From Deinococcus aerolatus (GTDB taxonomy: Bacteria; Deinococcota; Deinococci; Deinococcales; Deinococcaceae): a stretch of DNA of 64,000 nt. The position numbers and the translations under genes were made by a program. Location: positions 186,001 to 250,000 of the forward strand of contig NZ_BMOL01000002.1 in the NCBI RefSeq assembly GCF_014647055.1, in the 5' to 3' direction. The stretch's first letter is position 1. Every line of letters starts with the position of its first letter. Under the pieces are notes generated by a model, which saw only the letters and a program-made list of their open reading frames with translations, made no database searches and was not told where the DNA came from. Shown here one piece after another: positions 1 through 12,619 of the stretch.

Positions 1-6
1 GCCCGC

Positions 7-12
7 TATGCT
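7..12 (+). promoter_or_regulatory. -10 box of malic enzyme
   Basis: TATGCT lies eight bases before the ATG of the malic enzyme gene. It matches the TANNNT box seen before many genes in this window. The -35 region lies outside the window. Confidence 0.45.
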
Positions 13-20
13 GGGAAAGT

Positions 21-1754
<1,734 letters not shown>

Positions 1755-1795
1755 CCGCGCCCGACGCGCTGGCGTGGTTTCTGCCGTTCACCCAG

Positions 1796-1824
1796 GCCCT
1801 TCCACCCGTGAGTGGTGGAAGGGC
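1796..1824 (+). terminator. hairpin after malic enzyme
   Basis: An 11-bp perfect stem (1796-1806 with 1814-1824) with a 7-base loop lies 41 bases after the malic enzyme stop. No T-run follows, so it may be a weak or Rho-assisted terminator, or an mRNA 3'-end stabiliser. Confidence 0.45.
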
Positions 1825-2027
1825 TGCTGGATGCGGGTGGGGGCCGCATAAAGCCTCTGTATGACGTGAAATTCAGCCTTCGGCAGACCGGCGCAGCCGG
1901 GGCAGGTGCGGGCCGCAGAGCATCCACCAGCCCCCGCCGTCTATCCTGTCCTCGGCCCGGAGACGGATGCCCGCGCGCCGGGTGCCGTGAAACATACCTT
2001 CCCGACAGTCCCGACAAGGAGAACCCT

Positions 2028-3301
2028 ATGACCCATGCCACCCCATCCCACGACCGCGACGTGGTGATCGTCAGCGCCGTCCGCACCCCTATCGGAGCCA
2101 TTCGCGGCGCGTTGTCCACCGTCCGGCCCGATGATCTGGCCGCCCACATCATCAAGGCGGCCGTCGCACGCAGCGGCGTGAACCCCGAACTGATTGAGGA
2201 AGTGATACTCGGTTGCGCGAACCAGGCCGGCGAGGACAACCGCAACGTGGCGCGCATGGCCGCGCTGCTGGCCGGACTGCCCGACACGGTGGCGGGCCTG
2301 ACGGTCAACCGCCTGTGCGCCTCGGGCCTCTCGGCCATCAACACGGCGGCCCGCGCCATCCGCAACGGGGACGGCGACGTGTACGTGGCCGGCGGCGTGG
2401 AGAGCATGACCCGCGCCCCGCTGGTGATGCCCAAGGGGGCCGGGGCGTTCCAGAACGGCAACGTCACGGCCTACGACACCACGCTGGGCTGGCGCTTCCC
2501 CAATCCCGCGATGGCCGAACTGTTCCCCTTGGAGGCGATGGGCGAGACCGCCGAAAATATCGTGGACCGCAGCCGCGACGGTGCCTACGCGGGCGGCGAG
2601 ATCACCCGAGCCGATCAGGACGCCTTCGCGCTGGAGTCGCAGCGCCGGGCAGTGGCCGCGCTGAATGCTGGACGCTTTAAAGACGAGATTGTGCCTGTCG
2701 AGGTCAAGGGCCGTAAGGGCGTTACCGTCTTCGACACCGATGAGCACCCGCGCTACACGCGCGACGGGGAGACCTTCACGCTGGATACCTCTGCGGAGAA
2801 ACTCGCGGGCCTCAAACCCGCCTTCCGCAAGGGCGGCAGCGTCACGGCAGGCAACGCCTCGGGCCTCAACGACGGCGCGGCGGCGCTGGTGCTGATGAGT
2901 GCGGGCAAGGCGCGGGAACTGGGCATCACACCGCTGGCCCGCTGGGTGGGCGGCGCGGCGGCGGGCGTGGAACCGCGCATGATGGGCCTGGGACCAATCC
3001 CAGCCACGCGTAAGCTGCTGGAGCGGACCGGTCTGAACACCAGTGACCTCGACCGGATCGAGCTGAATGAGGCGTTTGCCGCCCAGGGCCTCGCCGTGAT
3101 CCGCGAACTGGGCCTGGACCTGGAAAAGGTCAACGTCAACGGCGGCGCAATTGCGCTGGGCCACCCACTGGGCATGTCGGGCGCGCGGCTGATCGTGGCG
3201 CTGACCCACGAGTTGCGCCGCAGCGGCGGGCGCTACGGGCTGGCCACCCTGTGCGTGGGCGTGGGGCAGGGCGAGGCGGCGATCATTGAACGGGCGGAGG
3301 G

Positions 3302-3305
<4 letters not shown>
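2028..3305 (+). CDS. acetyl-CoA acetyltransferase / 3-oxoadipyl-CoA thiolase family
   Basis: Thiolase of 425 residues that condenses or cleaves beta-ketoacyl-CoA. The nucleophilic cysteine lies in [11 protein letters not shown], the catalytic histidine in [10 protein letters not shown], and the final cysteine in [10 protein letters not shown]. The [17 protein letters not shown] block resembles PcaF-type 3-oxoadipyl-CoA thiolases more than generic AtoB. The ATG at 2028 is chosen because AAGGAG lies just upstream; the open frame extends further 5' but without family sequence. Its stop overlaps the GTG of the CoA-transferase gene by four bases, so the two are translationally coupled. Together they would process acetoacetate or 3-oxoadipate; no other pca gene is present, so the substrate is open. 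Confidence 0.9.
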
Positions 3306-4699
<1,394 letters not shown>

Positions 4700-4726
4700 A
4701 CACTTTCACTAGGCAACACTGAAGAG

Positions 4727-4746
4727 AGGCGGGTCCAGGCCCGCCT
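4727..4746. terminator. short hairpin between convergent genes
   Basis: A 7-bp stem (4727-4733 with 4740-4746, AGGCGGG/CCCGCCT) with a 6-base loop sits between the stops of the CoA-transferase and the YbjN-like gene. It has no T-run; a bidirectional terminator role is only plausible. Confidence 0.3.
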
Positions 4747-4765
4747 GCTCATCAAGCTCGGAAGC

Positions 4766-5227
<462 letters not shown>

Positions 5228-5358
5228 TAAAACCATCCTCCTCAGGGGGTAAAGCTCAACTCTACTCAAATCATGGCGTGGTTGAAACCCGAACGATTCT
5301 AACACCTGCCGCCTGTGGAAAACCTTGAACCTGGGTGCAAGACGCGGGGGGTGTGCCG

Positions 5359-5712
5359 TCAGGGTCTGGACAGGACGCTCAGGGTGACCGGCGCCACGCC
5401 CTGGCCCAGGATGCCCAGCGAGGCGGCGGCGGCGCGGGACAGGTCGATTACCCGCCGCGAGTTCCCGAACGGCCCCCGGTCGTTGACCATCACGTCGACG
5501 CTGCGGCCCGTGCCGCTGTGCGTGACGCGGACCCAGGTGCCGAAGGGCAGGCTGCGGTGCGCGGCGGTCATGACCGTCTGACGCGCGGCACGGCCCCCGT
5601 AGTACACCGCCGAGCCGCTCTGAAACACCTGGCCAGCGGCGTGGGCCGTGCCCTGTCCCGCCAAGCCGAGAGGGGAGAGCAGCAGGGCCAGCGCCAGGGC
5701 GGGGCGTTTCAA
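5359..5712 (-). CDS. RlpA-like double-psi beta-barrel exported protein
   Basis: A 117-residue protein with a signal peptide (basic start, hydrophobic [14 protein letters not shown], cleavage near AHA) followed by a double-psi beta-barrel of the RlpA family. Diagnostic stretches are [21 protein letters not shown] and [17 protein letters not shown]. RlpA relatives are septal lytic transglycosylases or cell-wall binding proteins. This one is only the barrel, with no SPOR domain, so peptidoglycan cleavage is uncertain. It starts with TTG at 5712 in a TTGA overlap with the M24 peptidase stop, so the two are coupled. Confidence 0.8.
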   Translation of the reverse strand: MKRPALALALLLSPLGLAGQGTAHAAGQVFQSGSAVYYGGRAARQTVMTAAHRSLPFGTWVRVTHSGTGRSVDVMVNDRGPFGNSRRVIDLSRAAAASLGILGQGVAPVTLSVLSRP

Positions 5713-6758
5713 ACCGGCTCCTTCGGGGCGTGGCTCAGCACCTCGTACCCGTCCTCGGTAACCAAGAGCAGGTCCTCAATACGCACGCCGCCCACATCCG
5801 GCAGGTACGCGCCTGGTTCGATGGTGATGACCATGCCCGCCGCCAGCACATCCTCGCTGGTTCCGCGCAGCCCCGGCCCCTCGTGGACCTCCAGCCCGAC
5901 GCCATGGCCCAGCGAGTGCGCAAAGGCCTCGCCCAGGCCGTGCCCGGTCAGGATGTCGCGCGCCACCTTGTCCAGGTCCGCCGCCCGCACCCCTGGCTTC
6001 ACGGCCCGGACAGCGGCCTCCTCGGCCTCCAGCACGGCGTTGTATACGCGCCGCATCTCGTCAGAGGGCTGCCCCACCGCCACCGTGCGGGTCATGTCGC
6101 TGTTGTAGCCGTTCAGGCGGGCGCCCATGTCCACGGTCACCAGCTCGCCGTCCTCGATCACCCGCGCCGAGGCGTGGCCGTGCGGCATGGCGCCGCGCGG
6201 CCCGCTGGCCACGATCACGCCGAAAGCACTTTCCGCTCCCGCCTTCCGCAGCCGCGTCTCGATCTCCAGCGCAATGTCCAGTTCGCGCGCCCCGGCAACG
6301 ATCATGGGGCGCACCTCGTTGAACACCTGATCTGCCAGAGCCTGGGCTGCCCGGATGGCCCTGATTTCCTCGGGCATCTTGAGCTGCCGCAGCCCCTGGA
6401 TCATGCCGCGCAGCGGCACCAGTTCCGCTTCCGGCCAGTGCTGTTTCAGGTCGTCCAGGCCCGCCACCGTCAGGTGCTCGGCCTCGAAGCCCACGCGCTG
6501 GCCCTTCAGGGCGTCCGCCGCGTGCTGAAACGTTTCCGGGGGCCGGGCGATGAACTGCGGCACCCTCGATTCCTCACGCGCCTGCACGGTATAGCGCGCG
6601 TCGGTATACAGCGTGGCGGCGTCCGGTGTGACCAGCACCCGGCCGTCCTCCGGGGAGGAGAATCCGGTCAGCGCGCGCACGTTGGCCGGTCCGCTGACCC
6701 ACAGGGCGTGCACGCCCGCGTCATTCATCGCGTCTCTCAACTGTTGCAGTTGGCTCAT
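5709..6758 (-). CDS. Xaa-Pro aminopeptidase-like M24 peptidase
   Basis: A 349-residue metallopeptidase of the pita-bread (M24) fold, with a creatinase-like N-terminal domain (residues 1-125) and the catalytic domain after it. Metal ligands appear in [17 protein letters not shown] (two Asp), [15 protein letters not shown] (His), TIEPGAY (Glu) and VRIEDLLLV (Glu). It would release N-terminal residues next to proline in the cytoplasm. The start [11 protein letters not shown] at 6758 is preferred over an upstream in-frame codon at 6776 because family similarity begins there. It is first in a two-gene operon with the RlpA-like gene. Confidence 0.88.
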   Translation of the reverse strand: MSQLQQLRDAMNDAGVHALWVSGPANVRALTGFSSPEDGRVLVTPDAATLYTDARYTVQAREESRVPQFIARPPETFQHAADALKGQRVGFEAEHLTVAGLDDLKQHWPEAELVPLRGMIQGLRQLKMPEEIRAIRAAQALADQVFNEVRPMIVAGARELDIALEIETRLRKAGAESAFGVIVASGPRGAMPHGHASARVIEDGELVTVDMGARLNGYNSDMTRTVAVGQPSDEMRRVYNAVLEAEEAAVRAVKPGVRAADLDKVARDILTGHGLGEAFAHSLGHGVGLEVHEGPGLRGTSEDVLAAGMVITIEPGAYLPDVGGVRIEDLLLVTEDGYEVLSHAPKEPV

Positions 6759-6883
6759 AAAGCAAGACGCTAACACCTTGCGGGCCGGCTGTCGGTGCCG
6801 CCGCTCCCACCCTGTCCCCGTTCAGGAGACAACCTGCCGTTAAGATTTTGCCCGCGCGTCGCCTTTCAATCGGACGGGACGCT

Positions 6884-6889
6884 TATACT
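6884..6889 (+). promoter_or_regulatory. -10 box of the sucCD promoter
   Basis: TATACT lies 70 bases before the sucC start in a gene-free stretch between divergent genes. No good -35 hexamer is visible. It implies a leader of about 60 nt for the sucCD transcript. Confidence 0.5.
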
Positions 6890-6958
6890 CCTCTATCGGG
6901 ACAACACGAGATTCGCAACAGCGGGCCACCCCAGGCCCCATCCCCAAGGAGGGACACC

Positions 6959-8107
6959 GTGAAGCTTCACGAATATCAGGGCAAGGAAATTCTGCGCCAG
7001 TTCGGCGTCAACGTGCAAGAAGGCCGGGTCGCCACGACCCCCGACGAGGTGCGTCAGATCGCGCGCGATTACGGCGACGCCGTGGTGGTCAAGGCGCAGG
7101 TGCATGTCGGCGGACGTGGCAAGGCCGGCGGCGTGAAATTCAGCCCCACCCCTGACAAGGCCTTCGAGAACGGCGAGAAGATCCTGGGCATGGACATCAA
7201 GGGCCTGACCGTCAACAAGGTCCTCGTGACCAAAGCCGTGGACATTGACGCGGGCGTCGAGTACTACATCGGCATGATCGTGGACCGCAATGTCCAGAGC
7301 TTTACCCTGATGGCCTCGGCCGAGGGCGGCGTGGACATCGAGGAAGTTGCGGCCGAAACCCCCGAGAAGATCGTGCACTACCGTGTCGATCCGGTGACCG
7401 GTCTGCGTCCCTACGAGGCGCGTGCCGTCGCCATCCAGGCCGGCTTCAAGGGCAACCTGAACAAGATTGCCGACATGATGGTCAAGCTCAGCCAGGCCGC
7501 GCTGGAGCGTGACGCCGTGCTGGTCGAGATCAACCCGCTGTTCGTCGACGCCAGTGGCACGCCCCTGGCCCTGGACACCAAGTTCGAGATCGACGACAAC
7601 GCCATGTACCGCCACAAGGACCTGGCCGACTGGCGCGAGCTGGAAGCCGAGCACCCTCTGGAGATTGAGGCCAGCAAGTACGGCTTCGCCTACGTCAAGC
7701 TTGACGACGGCAACGTGGGCGTGCTGGGCAACGGCGCGGGCATTGTGATGACCTCGCTGGACGTGGTCAACCGCGCCGGGGCCAAACCCGCCAACTTCCT
7801 GGACATCGGCGGCGGCGCCAAGGCCGAGATCGTGTACAACGCGGTCAAGCTGGTCAGCAAGGACACCGACGTCAAGGCGATCTTCATCAACATCTTCGGC
7901 GGCATCACCCGCGCCGATGAAGTGGCCAAGGGCGTGATTCAGGCGCTCAAGGACGGCATTCTGACCAAGCCGGTGCGCATGCGCATTGCCGGCACCGCCG
8001 AGGAGGAAGCCAAGGCGCTGCTGGCCGAGGTCAACAGCCCCCTGATCCAGATGTTCCCCAACATGTTCGACGCCGCCGCCGAGGCCGCCAAGGAGGCGAA
8101 TAAGTAA
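6959..8107 (+). CDS. sucC: succinyl-CoA synthetase, beta subunit
   Basis: ATP-grasp subunit of the TCA-cycle enzyme that makes ATP or GTP from succinyl-CoA. The 382 residues begin [15 protein letters not shown]. The ATP-grasp domain shows [24 protein letters not shown] and [10 protein letters not shown]. The C-terminal half carries [11 protein letters not shown] and [10 protein letters not shown]. The GTG at 6959 is chosen because AAGGAGGG stands seven bases upstream and family sequence starts exactly there. sucD follows directly with no gap. Confidence 0.97.
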   Translation: MKLHEYQGKEILRQFGVNVQEGRVATTPDEVRQIARDYGDAVVVKAQVHVGGRGKAGGVKFSPTPDKAFENGEKILGMDIKGLTVNKVLVTKAVDIDAGVEYYIGMIVDRNVQSFTLMASAEGGVDIEEVAAETPEKIVHYRVDPVTGLRPYEARAVAIQAGFKGNLNKIADMMVKLSQAALERDAVLVEINPLFVDASGTPLALDTKFEIDDNAMYRHKDLADWRELEAEHPLEIEASKYGFAYVKLDDGNVGVLGNGAGIVMTSLDVVNRAGAKPANFLDIGGGAKAEIVYNAVKLVSKDTDVKAIFINIFGGITRADEVAKGVIQALKDGILTKPVRMRIAGTAEEEAKALLAEVNSPLIQMFPNMFDAAAEAAKEANK

Positions 8108-9013
8108 ATGGGCATTCTCGTCAACAAAGACAGCAAGGTCATCGTTCAGGGCATGACCGGACGCGAGGGCGCGAGCCACAGCCGCGCCATGAAGGAATTC
8201 GGCACCCAGGTCGTCGCGGGCGTGACCCCCGGCAAGGGCGGCATGGATTTCGAGGGCTGGCCGATCTACAACTCGGTGGCCGAGGCCAAAAAGGCGACCG
8301 GCGCGAACGTGTCGATCATCTTCGTGCCGCCCGCCGGGGCTGCCGACGCCGTCCTGGAAGCCGCGCACGCGGGCATCCCGCTGGTCATCCTGATCACCGA
8401 GGGCGTGCCCACGGTCGATATGATGAAGGCCGTACAGGAAGTCAAGCTGCTCGACGCCCAGAGCCGCGAGGCCGGCGGCGAGGGCGTGCGCCTGATCGGC
8501 GGCAACTGCCCCGGTCTGGTCACCAACGGGGAAGCCAAGGTGGGCATCATGCCCAACAAGATCTACACCAAGCCCGGCCGCATCGGCCTGATCAGCCGCA
8601 GCGGCACCCTGACCTACGAGGCCGCCAAGCTGTTGAACGACGCCGGTATGGGCACTTCTACCACCGTGGGCATCGGCGGTGACCCGGTGATCGGCACCAC
8701 CTTTGCGGACGTGCTGCCCATGTTCGAGGCCGACGACGGCACCGACGCCATCGTGGTTATCGGTGAAATCGGCGGTGCGGACGAGGAAGCGGCCGCCGAG
8801 TACATCAAGAACAACATGAAAAAGCCCGTCGTGGCCTTTATCAGCGGACGCAGCGCCCCGGCTGGCAAGCGCATGGGCCACGCCGGAGCCATCATCATGG
8901 GCAACGTCGGCACCCCCGAGAGCAAGCTGGCGGCCTTCAAGGACGCGAATGTGCCGGTGGCCGACACCATGCCCGAGATCATCGATCTGGTGAAGGCGGC
9001 GCTGAACAAATAA
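8108..9013 (+). CDS. sucD: succinyl-CoA synthetase, alpha subunit
   Basis: CoA-binding, phosphohistidine-carrying subunit of succinyl-CoA synthetase, 301 residues. The CoA-binding N-terminus reads [13 protein letters not shown] and VTPGKGG. The phosphorylated histidine is in [10 protein letters not shown]. The ATG follows the sucC stop immediately, and its Shine-Dalgarno AAGGAGG lies within the last sucC codons, so the subunits are made in equal amounts from one message. A strong terminator follows. Confidence 0.97.
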   Translation: MGILVNKDSKVIVQGMTGREGASHSRAMKEFGTQVVAGVTPGKGGMDFEGWPIYNSVAEAKKATGANVSIIFVPPAGAADAVLEAAHAGIPLVILITEGVPTVDMMKAVQEVKLLDAQSREAGGEGVRLIGGNCPGLVTNGEAKVGIMPNKIYTKPGRIGLISRSGTLTYEAAKLLNDAGMGTSTTVGIGGDPVIGTTFADVLPMFEADDGTDAIVVIGEIGGADEEAAAEYIKNNMKKPVVAFISGRSAPAGKRMGHAGAIIMGNVGTPESKLAAFKDANVPVADTMPEIIDLVKAALNK

Positions 9014-9046
9014 CCCCAGACCAAGACTCCAGCCCCACCCCTTAAG

Positions 9047-9082
9047 AAGAGACTGCCTGTTGATCGGCAGTCTCTTTTCTTT
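9047..9082 (+). terminator. intrinsic terminator of sucCD
   Basis: An 11-bp perfect stem (9047-9057 with 9066-9076) with an 8-base loop is followed by a T-rich tail, 34 bases after the sucD stop. Confidence 0.85.
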
Positions 9083-9158
9083 GTGTGTTTTGCGAGGGGC
9101 TTGTCGGTGCGTGATCGGGCGTCACGTCCGGGTCAGCCTCCGGGCATACACTGCAGGC

Positions 9159-9728
9159 ATGAAACGCCGTTTCCTGCTTCCCCTGGCGCTGGGCCTGTCC
9201 GTGGCCACGGCCTCGGCCCTGACCGTCACGGGCGTGGTGCAGGGCAACGTCGCGCCGGAAACCCGTATCGCTGGGTTTGCCGTCACGCCGTTTGGCCAAC
9301 CGGTGCAGGAACTGGTCAGCACCGCCATTGACGGCGGCAGGTTCCGGCTGGACCTTCCCACAGCCGTGCCGCCTGCCCGCGCCCAGGCCGTGCTGACCCC
9401 GCAAAACGTGTCCTGGCCGGGTGTGATCGATCCGGTGCAGGTCAGTGCGGCCGTGCAGGCGGGCGAATTGAAGTTTTTCGTGTACCGCGATCACAATGGC
9501 AATGCCCGCCGCGACGAGAATGAGGCCCTGCGCGAGGTGATGCCGATGGTCGGGAAGGCGAGTCTGTTTCTTCCCTGGGTCGGCGCGGACGTGACGGTGA
9601 CGGCCAACAAGGGCTACCAGGCTGCACTTCAGAAGGGCTGGAACGTCTTTCTGGTGGATGTGGGCCGGGTGGTGAACGTCCATCCTTTTGATGGTGGAAC
9701 TGTCGTTAACGTGTCTCTCCAACGGTAA
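9159..9728 (+). CDS. exported protein with EF-hand-like loop
   Basis: A 189-residue protein of unknown function. A signal peptide is clear: KRR, a hydrophobic stretch and cleavage near ASA (residues 1-20). The mature part looks like an all-beta secreted domain. Residues around 110-125 (YRDHNGNARRDENEAL) resemble the calcium-binding loop DxNxNxxxDxxE found in Sdr B repeats and dockerins. The ATG at 9159 is six bases after the -10 TACACT (9147-9152), a leaderless arrangement. No partner gene is evident; the terminator upstream and the repeat downstream isolate it as a single gene. Confidence 0.6.
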   Translation: MKRRFLLPLALGLSVATASALTVTGVVQGNVAPETRIAGFAVTPFGQPVQELVSTAIDGGRFRLDLPTAVPPARAQAVLTPQNVSWPGVIDPVQVSAAVQAGELKFFVYRDHNGNARRDENEALREVMPMVGKASLFLPWVGADVTVTANKGYQAALQKGWNVFLVDVGRVVNVHPFDGGTVVNVSLQR

Positions 9729-9735
9729 GTAAAGA

Positions 9736-9780
9736 GGACACAAAATTCACGAACAAGTTTATCGTGAATACTTTCACATA
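9736..9780 (+). repeat. intergenic palindromic repeat, copy B
   Basis: TTCACGA (9746-9752), a 9-base spacer, TCGTGAA (9762-9768) and TTTCACA (9772-9778). It lies just after the exported-protein gene and before two alpha/beta hydrolases. This is the only copy with a same-strand gene starting downstream, and its spacer is one base shorter than in the others. Confidence 0.75.
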
Positions 9781-9827
9781 GCTTCGCCTAATCCTTAGCT
9801 CGGAGGGTGTAAGGAGACCGACGCGCT

Positions 9828-10577
9828 ATGCTGCGCGCTGTGTCCAGCGGTGTCTACGAGCGGTCAGGAGTCAGAATGCACTACCGCGTTTCGGGAGAGG
9901 GGTCGCCGGTGGTGCTGGTCCACGGCCTGAGCGGGTCCTCGCGTTGGTGGCGCAGGAACCTGGACGCTCTCACGCGTCATCACCGGGTGTACTCGCTGGA
10001 TCTCTCGGGGTACGGTTCTTCTCGCCGTCAGCGCGCCCTGACCGTGCGTGACAGCGCCGCCCTGATCGGGAACTGGCTGGAAGCAGAGCAGTTGAGCGAC
10101 GTGACCCTGGTCGGTCACTCAATGGGCGGCCACATCTGCATCCGGGTCGCGGCGGGCCACCCTCAGCGCATTGAAAATCTGATACTGGTCGCCGCCAGCG
10201 GGCTGCTCAAGGCCAGTGCCTACCGCACCGCGCTGAATCTGCCGCGTGCCCTGGTCACCGGACGCAAACGCTTTGTGCCGCGCATCCTGACCGACGCGCT
10301 GCTGGCCGGCCCGCTGAACCTGTGGCGCAATGCCAGAGATCTGCTCAAGGACAGCGTGCAGGATTGTCTGCCCCTGATCACCTCCAGAACGCTGGTGGTG
10401 TGGGGAGAGCGCGACGCGCTGGTGCCGCTTCCTCTGGGCCAGCTGCTGGCCAGCTCCATCGCCGGTGCCCGGCTGGAAACCATCTCCCACGCCGGACACG
10501 TGGTGATGGTGGACGCGCCCGATGAATTTAACGCCGCCGTGCTGCGCTTCGTCGATGGCCCCAGGGCCAGCGGATGA
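9828..10577 (+). CDS. alpha/beta hydrolase
   Basis: A 249-residue single-domain alpha/beta hydrolase, substrate unknown. The oxyanion-hole motif VHGLSGSSRWW is near residue 32. The nucleophile elbow is GHSMGG. The acidic residue is probably in WGERDALVP and the histidine in SHAGHVV. AAGGAG lies about ten bases upstream of the ATG. The gene overlaps the next hydrolase gene by four bases, so they form a tandem pair, possibly from duplication, as both have exactly 249 residues. Confidence 0.85.
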   Translation: MLRAVSSGVYERSGVRMHYRVSGEGSPVVLVHGLSGSSRWWRRNLDALTRHHRVYSLDLSGYGSSRRQRALTVRDSAALIGNWLEAEQLSDVTLVGHSMGGHICIRVAAGHPQRIENLILVAASGLLKASAYRTALNLPRALVTGRKRFVPRILTDALLAGPLNLWRNARDLLKDSVQDCLPLITSRTLVVWGERDALVPLPLGQLLASSIAGARLETISHAGHVVMVDAPDEFNAAVLRFVDGPRASG

Positions 10578-11323
10578 GCCGGGGCCGGGCGCTGTACCTG
10601 CAGGTGAATGGGCTCAGCACGCATGCCTGGGTCAGGGGCAGCGGCCCGCCGCTGGTGGTGCTGCCGGGGCTGGGCTGCGCCTCCTGGATGTACGTGCGGG
10701 TGTCGCGCGAACTGGCGCGCAGCCGAACGGTCTATGTGTACGATCCGCCGGGTCATGGCCACAGTGAGGGCATGCGCCAGTTGCCGGTATGCATCGAGCA
10801 GCTGACAGATCATCTGGCCGCGTGGTTGGACGCGGCTGGCCTGCGCGGCGTGCCCATCTTCGGCCACTCGCTGGGAGGAGAGGTGGCCTTCGATCTGGCG
10901 GCGCGGTACCCGCAGCATGCGGGGGCCCTGATTGCCTGCGCGCCGACAGGCGTCCCCGAGAACCCCAGCGTGCTGGCCCAGATGGCCAGGCTGATGGCAG
11001 ATCTCCCGCGTGAGCGGCCCCAGCTGGCCCTGCCTGGCATGCGCGCCTATCTGCGCTGCGGCCCACGCCGCATGCTCCGGCTGGCTCAGGACCAGAAAGA
11101 CCACTTCACCGGTCCCTTGTTGCCGCGAATCAAGGTGCCCACCCTGCTGGTCGATGGAACCTCAGACCCGGTGATCCGGCAGTGGACCCTCGATGCCATT
11201 CGCAATGCCATTCCAGACGCTTTCGTTTGTGAAATCAGGGGCGGAACCCACGCCCTGACCGATACCTTCCCCAAGACTGTTGCCCGGTACACGCTTGATT
11301 TTCTACACACAGTTATGAGATAG
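10574..11323 (+). CDS. alpha/beta hydrolase, second of a tandem pair
   Basis: A 249-residue alpha/beta hydrolase with LPGLGCASWM for the oxyanion hole, nucleophile elbow GHSLGG, acid in DGTSDPV and histidine in GGTHALTD. It starts at the ATG in an ATGA overlap with the preceding hydrolase. The two share layout but clearly differ in sequence, so duplication would be old. The product may be an esterase or lipase-like enzyme; no partner defines a substrate. The stop lies at the edge of repeat copy C. Confidence 0.85.
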   Translation: MSRGRALYLQVNGLSTHAWVRGSGPPLVVLPGLGCASWMYVRVSRELARSRTVYVYDPPGHGHSEGMRQLPVCIEQLTDHLAAWLDAAGLRGVPIFGHSLGGEVAFDLAARYPQHAGALIACAPTGVPENPSVLAQMARLMADLPRERPQLALPGMRAYLRCGPRRMLRLAQDQKDHFTGPLLPRIKVPTLLVDGTSDPVIRQWTLDAIRNAIPDAFVCEIRGGTHALTDTFPKTVARYTLDFLHTVMR

Positions 11324-11324
11324 T

Positions 11325-11370
11325 TCATAAAAATTTCACAATATGGATTTATCGTGAATGATTTCACTTA
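11325..11370 (+). repeat. intergenic palindromic repeat, copy C
   Basis: TTCACAA (11335-11341, one mismatch to the family), a 10-base spacer, TCGTGAA (11352-11358) and TTTCACT (11362-11368). It fills most of the 90-base convergent junction between the hydrolase and the oxidoreductase gene. Confidence 0.75.
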
Positions 11371-11413
11371 CTTCGATCCGATTGAGATAGTTTGCACCGG
11401 CAGAAGTCATAAA

Positions 11414-12619
11414 TCAGCCCAGACGGGAGCGCTCGGCGGCAAATGCCATGCGGTGTGAATCAATCGACTCCGACAGGGGAGTGGGGCGGGCAGCCTGTCC
11501 CCGCAGATGGTCCAGCCAAGCGGCCACCAAGCCACTGTCGCCGCCGCCGTGGTTGCCAGTGGCCTCCACTGTCCACGTCTCAACACGGCCACTCCGGAAA
11601 TCGTGCACTTCCAGCTGACCAAGTTCCATCTGGCCGCGCAGTTCGCCGTGCGTGCCCAGCAACTTGAGGGTCCGCGTGTTGTTGTGGGTAAAGGCACTGA
11701 CGCTCAGGCTGGCCGTCACACCGTTCTCGAAGGTCACGCCCACAGTCTGGTGGTCGGCGACATTGTTCTTCCCCAGATACACGCAGTCACCGTACGGCCC
11801 GGTGTCCAGCGCCTCAGACAGCGACTGGCCCCCGGCGGTGAGGACCGTGTTGGGCCACGCGTCGGGCGGGCGGGAGCCGTAGATCCGGCGGGCATCGTAA
11901 GGGCAGTCCTGCACCCGGCAGGTCACGCAGCGGTCCGACGCTTCAGGCGGCGCGTGTTCCGGGCGAAAGTGGTGCAGTCCGCCCTGACTGTCCACCCGCG
12001 ACGGCGGCGCCCCCGCGAACCAGCGCAGCAGATCCAGATCATGGCAACTCTTGGCCAGAACAAAGGGCGCGGCTGGGGGCGAGGCCCGCCAGTTGCCCCG
12101 GACGAACGAGTGCGCGTAGTGCCAGTACGCCACATTCTCCGCGTGCTGGATGCCCACCAGCTGTCCCAGCCGTCCGGAGTCCAGCACCGCCCGGACTTCC
12201 CTGAAGAACGGGGTGGTCCTCAGGACGTGGCAGACGGTGACGCCCCCGGCAGAGCGTGCCTCAGCCTGAAGCAGCGCGTCCAGCTCAGCCTCGGCCAGAC
12301 AGATCGGCTTTTCCAGCAGCACGTCGTAGTCCAGCGCCAGCGCCCGCAGGCACGGCTGAACGTGCGCGTCGTCGGGGGTGGCGATCACCACAGCGTCGGC
12401 CACCCGCCCCAGCGCGAAAAAAGCGTCCCAGTCTGGAAAGCAGGCCTCCGGCGCCAGCCCATGCCGGGCGGCCACCTCGGCGAGCCGGACAGGGCGGGGG
12501 TCCACCAGATGCGTAACGCGTGCTCCCTGGTCCGCCAGATGCCGGGCGTACACGTCGCCGCCCCGGTTGCCGCAGCCCAGAATGGCAACGGTTACCTCCG
12601 GCAGCGCCGCGTTCGTCAC
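11414..12619 (-). CDS. Gfo/Idh/MocA family oxidoreductase
   Basis: A 401-residue NAD(P)-dependent dehydrogenase. The N-terminal Rossmann fold reads ILGCGNRGGDVY, and the family motif LLEKPICL carries the catalytic lysine. The histidine region is KSCHDLDLLRWF. An unusual cluster RCVTCRVQDCPYDARR (near residues 230-245) contains three cysteines and could bind metal. The GTG at 12619 overlaps the stop of the epimerase gene by four bases, so it is translated as the last gene of the murein-peptide operon. The sugar or inositol-like substrate is unknown; a link to amino sugars from cell wall is inference from context. Confidence 0.82.
   Translation of the reverse strand: MTNAALPEVTVAILGCGNRGGDVYARHLADQGARVTHLVDPRPVRLAEVAARHGLAPEACFPDWDAFFALGRVADAVVIATPDDAHVQPCLRALALDYDVLLEKPICLAEAELDALLQAEARSAGGVTVCHVLRTTPFFREVRAVLDSGRLGQLVGIQHAENVAYWHYAHSFVRGNWRASPPAAPFVLAKSCHDLDLLRWFAGAPPSRVDSQGGLHHFRPEHAPPEASDRCVTCRVQDCPYDARRIYGSRPPDAWPNTVLTAGGQSLSEALDTGPYGDCVYLGKNNVADHQTVGVTFENGVTASLSVSAFTHNNTRTLKLLGTHGELRGQMELGQLEVHDFRSGRVETWTVEATGNHGGGDSGLVAAWLDHLRGQAARPTPLSESIDSHRMAFAAERSRLG

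Noticed and set aside
6893..8881. 662-codon minus-strand open frame opposite sucCD
   Set aside because: Antisense shadow of two conserved genes, with repetitive His/Gly/Asp composition.
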